Origin: Anaeramoeba ignava
Taxonomy: Eukaryota; Metamonada; Anaeramoebidae
DNA length: 64,000 nucleotides
Assembly (NCBI GenBank): GCA_028826165.1
Contig: JAPDFW010000053.1
Location: forward strand, 206,001-270,000
Direction of reading: 5' to 3'
Positions 56,121 to 64,000 of the stretch are shown piece by piece. The position numbers and the translations under genes were made by a program. Each line of letters starts with the position of its first letter. The stretch's first letter is position 1. The notes below the pieces were generated by a model that saw only the letters and a list, made by a program, of their open reading frames with translations, was not told the DNA's origin and made no database searches.

Positions 56121-58823
56121 ATGAATACAATTGAAACAAAAGAAACCAATAAAGAAAACATTGACAAACAAGAAAGCGAAAAAGAAACAGAAAAAGAAAC
56201 AGAAATTGAAATTAATAAAGAAAACATTGACAATCAAGAAAAAGAAACAGAAATTAAAAAAGAAAACATTGACAATCAAGAAAAAGAAACAGAAAAAGAA
56301 ACAGAAAAAGAAACAGAAATTAAAACAGAAATTGATAAAGAAATTGAAATTAATAAAGAAAACATTGACAATCAAGAAAAAGAAACAGAAATTAATAAAG
56401 AAATTAATAAAGAAACAGAAATTAAAAAGAAATTGAAATTAATAAAGAAAACATTGACAAACAAGAAAAAGAAACAGAAATTGATAAAGAAAACATTGAC
56501 AATCAAGAAAAAGAAACAGAAAAAGAAACAGAAATTGAAATTGATAAAGAAATTGATAAAGAAATTAATAAAGAAAACATTGACAAACAAGAAAGCGAAA
56601 AAGAAACAGAAAAAGAAACAGAAATTGAAATTAATAAAGAAAACATTGACAATCAAGAAACAGAAAAAGAAATTAATAAAGAAATTGAAATTAATAAAGA
56701 AACAGAAATTGAAAAAGAAAAAGAAATTAATAAAGAAATTAAAATTAATAAAGAAAAAGAAAGCAAAATAGAACAAAATAAACCAAAAGCTAAAATCTTT
56801 CTTCCTCCATCTCCTTCAACACTTCCACCACCTCCAGTAATCAAAAAAGGAGTGGAGAAGCAACCTAATGCAAATCCCAATGTAAATTTAAATCCTAATA
56901 CAAATAATCCTAGCAATATCAATGCCAATGTCAATGTCAATACCAATATCAATGTCAATGCCAATGCCAACAAAGCAATAGAAAATCAAAAACCTAAAGT
57001 TGATCTTAATTCATTTAAAAATTTAGTTTCTCTTTTTGATGTCCCAACAAGCTTAATTGGAAATACTTCAAGACACGAATATTTCTATTCAAGTGAAGCA
57101 GGCACAATTAATTTCGAAATTATTAGTATTGAAAAACTTATTGGGCAAATTATTTCACCTAAAAATACAGATTTTTCTTTAAAAATGACTTTTTTATTAA
57201 CTTTTCATTCAGTAATTGAACCTGAAAAATTACTTGATTTATTAATTTCTCAATATAAATTTGATTCTGAATCAGAAAATTTTTTAAGGCAAAGAAAGTA
57301 AGTTTATTAAATTTTTATTTATTAAATTTTTATTTATTATTTTTATTTAAAATTAGTATTTTAGCTTTATTAAGTGATTGGATTTCAATTCATGAAACAG
57401 ATTTTGAACAAAATTCTTTATTAAGAAAAGAACTTAGAAAATTTGTTAGAGATCAAAAAAATAATATTATAGATTCTAATTTAGATTTTCTTAATCAAAA
57501 AATAAGAGTAAAAAACAATTTAAAAATTAAAAATTAAAATTAAAATTTATTTGAAAATTTTATGGAAAAAAAAAAGAAAAAGAAAAATCCACAAAATCAA
57601 ACAAAATCAAAACCAATACAAACACAAACACAAACACAAACACCCGTTTTGGGGAATAATGAAACTGAAATCCCAGAACAAGAACCACAATTATTAAATT
57701 TTTCAGAAAAGGAAATTGCAACACAACTTTTTATTGCATCACAAGAAATTTTTCAACAAATTCCTTTAAGAGAATTCTCAAGACATGAATGGGATTCAGA
57801 AAATTGGAAATCAAAATGTCCAAAACTTTCACAAGCACTTGATTTTTTTGATTTACTTTCAAATTGGACAATAACAGAAATACTTCAACCAAATGATCCT
57901 AAATTACGTTCACAAAATTTATCAAAATTTCTTCAAATTGCAGAAGTATTTTTTGCATTCTTAATTAATTTTTACTTCCTTTAATTCTAATTTCCTTATT
58001 ATTTTTATTAGATTTGCTTTGAAATGAATAATTTTTTTGCTTTTTTTGCAATTTTTTCTGGAATTCAACATGAAATTATTTATCGTTTAAAAAAAACTTG
58101 GGAAGTAATTAATTAATTCCTATTTTAATCAAATGAATAATTATTATTTGAATAATTCTTTAACATTTAAAACTTTATTTCCTTTTATATTTATTAGTCA
58201 ATTTCTATTCCTGATAAACGGAAATTGGAAAAATTAAGTAATGTTGGTATTTATACATCAAATTATTCACAATTAAGAAAACAACAAAAATATTGCTCTC
58301 TGCCTTGTGTTCCTTTTATTGGTAAAAAAAATTTAGAAATCAATTTAGAAATCAAATATTAATTTAAAAATATATTTTCAATTTTCTTTTTAAGATCTTT
58401 GTTTATATGATATTTCATTAATTGAAATGAGAAATTCAGAATCAGAAACAAAATCAGGAGAAATTAATTTTAAAAAACTTAAAGAAACATATCAAATTTT
58501 AAGTTATATTAAACTTTCAAAATCCAAAGTAAAAAATTTCAATAATTTAATATTCAAAAAAAAAAAAGAACAAGATTTATGAAAAATATATATATCAAAA
58601 TATCTTAAAATAGAACATAAAAGCAACTCCAAATTCAAAAATACAGCAATTAATACAATCATTAAAATTTACAGAATTTAAAGATCTTGAAGAACTTTCT
58701 CGAAAACAAGAACCATCTGATGCACCAATGGTAGAATATCCAAAACCATGCTATACATCAAAACTCAGAAAATCAGTTTCAAAAACTTGTATTTATAAAA
58801 ATAATTTGAAAAACTTTTATTAA
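56121..58823 (+). CDS. Ras guanine-nucleotide exchange factor A (RasGEF_N + CDC25)
   Basis: Seven exons: 56121-57297, 57357-57507, 57577-57945, 58012-58104, 58198-58321, 58395-58528 and 58614-58823, 752 residues once a missing base in the A run near 56427 is allowed for. The N-terminus is an ETEKETEINKENIDNQ array, then Pro-rich (LPPPPV) and Asn-rich linkers. The RasGEF_N domain spans IEKLIGQIISP, MTFLLTFHSVIEPEKLLDLL and ALLSDWISIH. The catalytic CDC25 domain has EIATQLFIASQEIFQQI, LSNWTITEIL, KFLQIAEIC, SGIQHEIIYRLKKTWE, CVPFI and DLCLYDISLIE. It activates Ras-family GTPases at membranes. It lies directly upstream of a second RasGEF. Confidence 0.88.
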
Positions 58824-58871
58824 AAATTAATTGAAAAAAATTTATAAAAATTATTTTGATTAGCTTTTTTT

Positions 58872-61800
58872 ATGGAAGACGAAATTGATATAAATGCTCT
58901 TCTTAATGAGGATTTAAGTAATGATGAAAATGCATTAATGGCTTATTCTCCAAAGAAAAAATCTTTACATGTTATGGCAGGAAGTGTAGAAAAATTAGTA
59001 CAAATGCTGACTTCAAATTTATATTCTGGTAGAAATCAAATCAAAAATTTAATTTAAAATCAAATTAAAAATGAATATTTTTATATTTTGAATTCAGATA
59101 TTGATTATCTTCAGTCATTTTTATTAACATATCGCTCTTTTACAACGCCATCAGAATTATTACAATTACTCAAAGAACGTTATGATTTAAAACCACCTAA
59201 AAAATTTAATGAAAAGGAATTGGCTTTATTTAAACAACATAAATCATTAGTTCAAATCAAGTATAAACTTAATTTGAAAATATATTTATATTTATTATTT
59301 ATATTATTTATATTTATATTATATTATTGTAAAAGAGTTTTTAACACTTTGAATAATTGGATTAAATATCACTTTTATGATTTTGCAAATGATCCTCAAC
59401 TTGATCTTGAAATGACACATTTTATTCAAAACACAATGATTTCATCAGAAAACACAAAAGCAGGAATGCAATTAAAAGCATTATTTGGGAAAATGAAAGA
59501 AAAAACACAAAATTCAGTTCGGTATTCAACAAATCAAAAAATTCCACGACCAATTCTTCCGAAAACTTTGATTAATATTAAAATATCTGATATTCATCAT
59601 GAAGAAATTGCAAGACAAATTACTTTAATTGAATTTGATTTATATAAAGCAATTCAACCCAAAGAATTTTTCAAACAAGGTTGGCTTCGTTCTGATAAGC
59701 ATCTTCGTTCACCAAATATTGTCAAAATGACACAATTTTTTAATCAATTAAGTAATTGGATTGCAACTGAAATTATTCGTGTTGAAAAATTAAGAGCAAG
59801 AACTCAAATGGTTTCCAAATTTATTAAAATTGCTGAAGAATGTCATCAACTTAATAATTTTAACACAATTCAAGAAATTATTGCTGGTTTGAATAATGCT
59901 GCTGTTTATCGTTTGAAGAAGACTTGGGAAGTAAGTTTTAAAAATGCAAAATTTTTGAAATTAATTTTGAAATGAATTTAAATGAAATTTTGAAATGAAT
60001 TTGAAATGAATTTTGAAATGAATTTAAAATCAAATTTTAAATCAAATTTTAAAATGAATTTTGAAATGAATTTAAAATCAAATTTTGAAATGAGTTTTGA
60101 AATGGGTTTTGAAATGAATTTAAAATCAAATTTAAATCAAATTTTGGAATGAATTTAAAATCAAATTTTGAAATGAAATTTTAAATCAAATTTTGAAATG
60201 AATTTTGAAATGAATTTTAAATCAAATTTTGAAATGAATTTTGAAATGAATTTTGAAATGAAATTTAAAATCAAATTTTGAAATGAATTTTGAAATGAAT
60301 TTAAATCAAATTTAAATCAAATTTTGAAATGAATTTTAAAATGAATTTAAATCAAATTTTAAATCAAATTTTGAAATGAGTTTTGAAATGAAATTTAAAA
60401 TCAAATTTAAAATCAAATTTTGAAATGAATTTAAATCAAATTTTGAAATGAATTTTGAAATGAATTTTGAAATGAAATTTTAAATCAAATTTTGAAATGA
60501 ATTTTGAAATGAATTTAAAATCAAATTTTGAAATGAATTTTGAAATGAAATTTAAATCAAATTTAAAATGAATTTTAAATCAAATTTTAAAATGAATTTT
60601 AAATCAAATTTAAAATCAAATTTAAATCAAATTTTGAAATGAATTTAAAATGAAATTTTGAAATGAATTTTTGAAATGAATTTAAATCAAATTTTGAAAT
60701 GAAATTTTAAATCAAATTTTGGAATGAATTTTAAATCAAATTTAAATCAAATTTTGAAATGAAATTTAAATCAATTTTTGAAATGAATTTTAAATCAAAT
60801 TTTAAAATGAATTTTGGAATGAATTTTGAAATGAATTTTAAATCAAATTTTAAATCAAATTTTAAATCAAATTTTAAATCGAATTTTGAAATGAATTTTG
60901 AAATGAATTTAAAATCAAATTTTGAAATCAAATTTTGAAATTAATTTAAAATGAATTTAAAATCAAATTTTGAAATGAATTTTAAAATCAAATTTTAAAA
61001 TCAAATTTAAAATGAATTTAAAATCAAATTTTAAATCAAATTTAAAATCAAATTTTGGAATGAATTTAAAATCAAATTTTGAAATGAAATTTTGAAATCA
61101 AATTTTGAAATCAAATTTAAAATCAAATTTTAAATCAAATTTAAAATCAAATTTTGAAATGAATTTTAAATCAAATTTAAAATCAAATTTTAAATCAAAT
61201 TTAAAATCAAATTTTAAATCAAATTTAAAATCAATTTTAAATCAATTTTAAAATCAAATTTAAAATCAAATTTAAAATCAAATTTTAAATCAAATTTAAA
61301 ATCAAATTTTAAATCAAATTTAAAATCAAATTTTAAATCAAATTTAAAATCAAATTTTAAATCAAATTTAAAATCAAATTTTAAATCAAATTTAAAATCA
61401 AATTTTAAATCAAATTTAAAATCAAATTTTAAATCAAATTTAAAATCAAATTTTAAATCAAATTTAAAATCAAATTTTAAATCAAATTTAAAATCAAATT
61501 TAAAATCAAATTTAAATCAAATTTAAATCAAATTTTAAAATGAATGTAATTAAATTTTAATTGAAAAAAAAAAAACAATAAAAGTCTGTTTCATCAAAAA
61601 CAATAGATACATACAAAAAATTAGTAGCATTAATGTCTAGAGAAGATAACTATCGATCATTTCGAGAAACAATTCATAATAGAAATCCACCATGTATTCC
61701 ATATTTAGGAGTTTATTTTACAGATTTAGTATTTATTGAAGAAGGAAATCGAGATTTTCTTCCATCAAAGAATAACGATAAACAATTAATTAATTTCGAA

Positions 61801-61977
61801 AAAAGAAGAAAAGTTTCACGTGTAATTGCTGATGTTCAACAATATCAACAAATTCCTTATTTTTTGGAAGAAGTAAAAGAAATCAAAGATTTAATTTTGG
61901 CTTCAACATCTTCTGTTATGAGTGATGAAGAATTATATACTTCTTCATTGATTTTGGAACCTCGTGAAAAGAGATGA
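58872..61977 (+). CDS. Ras guanine-nucleotide exchange factor B (RasGEF_N + CDC25)
   Basis: Four exons, 58872-59028, 59098-59260, 59336-59930 and 61585-61977; all phases agree, 435 residues. Compact: RasGEF_N (SLHVMAGSVEKLVQMLT, YLQSFLLTYRSFTTPSELLQ, VFNTLNNWIKYHFYDF) and the full CDC25 domain (EIARQITLIEFDLYKAIQPK, FFNQLSNWIATEI, KFIKIAEECHQLNNFNT, AGLNNAAVYRLKKTWE, CIPYLGVYFTDLVFIEEGN). The hairpin segment and catalytic Asn (LNNAAV) are intact, so activity is likely. RasGEF A has a weaker IFSGIQHEIIYR in that place. Intron 3 (59931-61584) splits the CDC25 domain after KTWE, the same position as in RasGEF A, showing common origin of the pair. Confidence 0.93.
59931..61584 (+). repeat. Repeat-filled intron of RasGEF B
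   Basis: 1654-bp intron. First half is TTTTGAAATGAATTT / AAATCAAA, second half (61100-61530) is a regular 23-bp unit of AAATTTAAAATCAAATTTT. Internal AG and GT are rare. Confidence 0.92.
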
Positions 61978-62167
61978 AATTTACTCTTTTTTTTTTATTT
62001 TATTATTTTTGTTTTTTTTTTTTTGAATCAAAAGCAAAAGAAATATTTGGAATTTTTTAAAAAAAGCAAAAAAAAATATTTGGAATTTTTTAAAAAAAGC
62101 AAAAAATAAATTTGTTTTCATTTTTTTATTTTTCATTTTTTTATTTTAAAATATTAAATTTATAAAA

Positions 62168-63307
62168 ATGGATGAAGATGAAGATGAATTTTTAAATATA
62201 ATTATGGATAACGGTTCAATGTTAACTAAAGCAGGATTTGGAGAAGAAAATGAAGTTCGAAGTGTTTTTACAACATTAGTAAAAAGACCAAAAAATAGAA
62301 GTCCATTTTTAGGAATAAATTCAAAAGAAGCATATATTGGAGATGAAGTATGGTTGAGAAGAGGAACTTATATTGAAAAATATCCAATTCAAAATAAAAT
62401 GATCACAGATTGGGATGATATTGAAAAAATTTGGTTTCATACTTTTTATAATGAATTGAGAATTGATCCTGAAGATAAAACAGTTATTCTTTCTGAACCA
62501 TCTTTAAACCGCAAAAAAATTCGAGAAATTTGTTTTGAAATTATGTTTGAAACTTTTTCTCCTCAATTTTTTTGGATGGCAAACTCAGGATTTTTAGCTT
62601 TACTTTTTTCAGAAAAGAAAACAGGAATTGTGATTGAATTTGGATATTCTCAAATGTATATAATCCCTATTTTCGAAGGAATTGTTTTAGATCATGCAGT
62701 TGTGAAAAGTGATTTTTCAGGAAATGATATAAATGATTTTATGACTCAAATTTTAAACAAGAAAAACTACAATATGATAACTTCATTCGAAAGGGAAATT
62801 GTAAGAGATATAAAAGAGAAATTATGTTTCGTTTCTTTTGATTATGAAAACGATAAGGAAATTTCGGAAAAAGGAGGTTTCAATAAAAAACAATATGAAC
62901 TTCCTGATGGAACTGATATTTTAATTGATTTCGAAAGATTTACTTGTCCCGAATTGATTTTTCAACCAAATCTAATTGGATTTTCTCAAAGTTTGAGTGT
63001 AACTGGATTGATTGAGAAATCCATTTCGAAATGTGATATTGAAATTCAACCAATTTTATTGAAAAATATTATTCTTAGTGGTGGTTCAACTAAATTTCCT
63101 GGTTTTTCTGAAAGATTGAAAAAAGAGATCATCAATTCATTTGGAAAAAATTTTGAAGTAGAAATTACTTCTCCTTCTAATTCAACTTATTCAGTTATTC
63201 TTGGAGGATTTAAATTATCAAAAATGTCTTCTTTTAACAATATAAAAATTTCAAATCAAGAATTTAAAGAATTTGGATCAAGTTTAATTTATCATAAAAT
63301 ATTTTAA
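62168..63307 (+). CDS. Divergent actin-related protein
   Basis: 379 residues, single exon, full actin length. Recognisable actin segments: MDNGSMLTKAGFGEE (actin DNGSGMCKAGF), YPIQNKMITDWDDIEKIW (YPIEHGIVTNWDDMEKIW), HTFYNELRIDPED, LSEPSLNRKKIREI (TEAPLNPKANREK), CPELIFQP, and ILSGGSTKFPGFSERLKKEI (LSGGTTMYPGIADR). The second phosphate loop DSGDG is replaced by EFGYS (about residues 157-161), and the first loop lost a Gly, so ATP binding or hydrolysis is doubtful. It does not clearly match ARP1-ARP10 by these segments. It may be a lineage-specific Arp. TCATTT elements lie at 62118 and 62133. Confidence 0.88.
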   Translation: MDEDEDEFLNIIMDNGSMLTKAGFGEENEVRSVFTTLVKRPKNRSPFLGINSKEAYIGDEVWLRRGTYIEKYPIQNKMITDWDDIEKIWFHTFYNELRIDPEDKTVILSEPSLNRKKIREICFEIMFETFSPQFFWMANSGFLALLFSEKKTGIVIEFGYSQMYIIPIFEGIVLDHAVVKSDFSGNDINDFMTQILNKKNYNMITSFEREIVRDIKEKLCFVSFDYENDKEISEKGGFNKKQYELPDGTDILIDFERFTCPELIFQPNLIGFSQSLSVTGLIEKSISKCDIEIQPILLKNIILSGGSTKFPGFSERLKKEIINSFGKNFEVEITSPSNSTYSVILGGFKLSKMSSFNNIKISNQEFKEFGSSLIYHKIF

Positions 63308-63381
63308 AAAAAAAAAAGAAAAGGAAAATGAATAATAAAAGAAATTTGAATCATTTTAATTTAAAGAAAAAAAAAATTATT

Positions 63382-63780
63382 TCAAATTAATCCAACAGAT
63401 TTAATTGATTTTCGAAAAACAGTATCAGAAATAGAATGAAATATTCTTTCAATATTTCTAGTATCAATAGCACAAGTTTTATAAGTATATAAACTTCTTG
63501 CTCCAGTTTGATCAATTTCACTTGCTTGTTCAAATTGATTTTGGATAAATTGATAAGCAGTTTTTTTATCTTTTTCTGGACCTAATTTAATAAATTTAAT
63601 AAATATAATAAATATAATAAATTTAATAAACATTTTTTAATAATAAATTTAATAAATATTTTTACCTGAATATTCAGGAAAAAAATCTTTTAAATTTTTT
63701 CTAAGAATTTTTTCTTTAAAAATATCTTTTTTGTTAAGAAATAAAATAATTGAAGATTCTGAAAACCTGCTCAAAATTGT
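63382..63780 (-). CDS. Heterotrimeric G-protein alpha subunit (C-terminal exons only)
   Basis: The rest of the gene lies beyond the window. Exons: about 63780 down to 63666, and 63581 down to 63382, separated by an 84-bp intron (phase 1). Seen: [17 protein letters not shown] (the NKxD guanine motif), [34 protein letters not shown] (the TCAT/TCAxDT motif) and the C-terminal helix [16 protein letters not shown]. The final residues decide receptor coupling; no Cys stands at position -4. The upstream border of the outer exon (GAGCAG or TTTCAG acceptor near 63775) is uncertain. Confidence 0.9.
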
Positions 63781-64000
63781 TTTTGGATTAAATTTTTTTT
63801 AAAAATATTTTTTGATTAAAATTAAATTGTTTTAAATTAATTGAAAATTGTTTTGAATTAAATTAAATTAAATTAAATTAAATTAAATTGTTTTGAATTA
63901 ATTTAAATTGTTTTGGATTAAATTAAATTGTTTTGGATTAAATTAAATTGTTTTAAATTAAATTAAATTGTTTTGGATTAAATTAAATTGTTTTAAATTA
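63781..64000 (-). repeat. Repeat-filled intron of G-alpha (continues past the window)
   Basis: Units of AAATTAAATTGTTTTGGATT (plus strand), imperfect, running to the end of the sequence. It probably is an intron, because more G-alpha coding sequence must lie beyond it. Confidence 0.65.

Noticed and set aside
58872-59060. Separate small gene before RasGEF B
   Set aside because: The frame has no own stop in context; a GT-AG intron joins it in phase to the RasGEF_N domain.
1-64000. tRNA or rRNA genes
   Set aside because: I saw no GC-rich cloverleaf-like or rRNA-like segment; a tRNAscan run would be needed to exclude a divergent one.
1-64000. Dictyostelium origin
   Set aside because: AT richness and NQ tracts fit, but Dictyostelium introns are mostly short, its upstream regions lack the TCATTT element as far as I know, and the BTB-TLDc cassettes and long satellite introns do not fit. 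Not formally excluded.

Overview
This 64 kb window is nuclear DNA from a very AT-rich, intron-containing, free-living-type protist. All genes read with the standard stop codons, introns are GT-AG, and many proteins carry Asn/Gln/Lys low-complexity tracts. The gene set (BTB proteins fused to ankyrin or RCC1 repeats, BTB-BACK-TLDc proteins, RasGEFs, a Rab32-like GTPase, a VPS9 protein, G-alpha, alpha-actinin relatives) points to an amoeboid or amoeboflagellate lineage. A T-rich TTTTTCATTTTT element in front of most start codons resembles the metamonad (Trichomonas-type) initiator. An Anaeramoeba-like metamonad is my best guess, but the lineage is inferred and not proven.

Layout. 1-1263: C-terminus of the spliceosomal helicase PRP22/DHX8. 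1264-3470: hexamer satellite and A-rich sequence. 3475-9214: a two-gene cassette (ankyrin-BTB, then BTB-BACK-TLDc). 9523-10100: a short 144-bp satellite. 10332-13075: an unrecognised three-exon gene and a Rab32-like GTPase, convergent with a VPS9-domain protein (13374-16031). 16113-20656: a PB1-UBA protein, a 1.1 kb satellite, a secreted saposin-like protein and ribosomal protein uS10. 20901-24290: a second cassette (RCC1-BTB, then a close copy of BTB-BACK-TLDc). 24369-34213: a TKL-like kinase, SLU7, an ankyrin-DHHC palmitoyltransferase and a kelch protein. 34306-42137: tandem actin-binding genes, one with only the CH1-CH2 head and one giant alpha-actinin/spectrin-like protein. 42462-48105: a CDC50/LEM3 subunit, a KNL2/M18BP1-like centromere protein (SANTA plus SANT) and EMC4. 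48328-53628: a 1766-residue ankyrin-BTB protein. 53694-63780: a LENG8/THP3-type SAC3 protein, two RasGEFs, a divergent actin-related protein and the end of a G-alpha gene.

Functional themes: membrane-traffic GTPase control (Rab32, VPS9, CDC50, DHHC), Ras/G-protein signalling (two RasGEFs, G-alpha), second-step splicing (PRP22 and SLU7), actin crosslinking, and a family of BTB proteins whose sensor repeats are swapped (ankyrin, RCC1, perhaps kelch) on a conserved C-terminal BTB module.

Three architectural signals stand out. Long introns are filled with gene-specific tandem repeats that almost lack AG and GT dinucleotides. A TCATTT element sits just upstream of most start codons on both strands. 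Many genes carry single-base frame breaks in homopolymers where the protein clearly continues in another frame; exon-phase arithmetic balances when one base is restored, so I annotate these as continuous genes and treat assembly error as the leading explanation.
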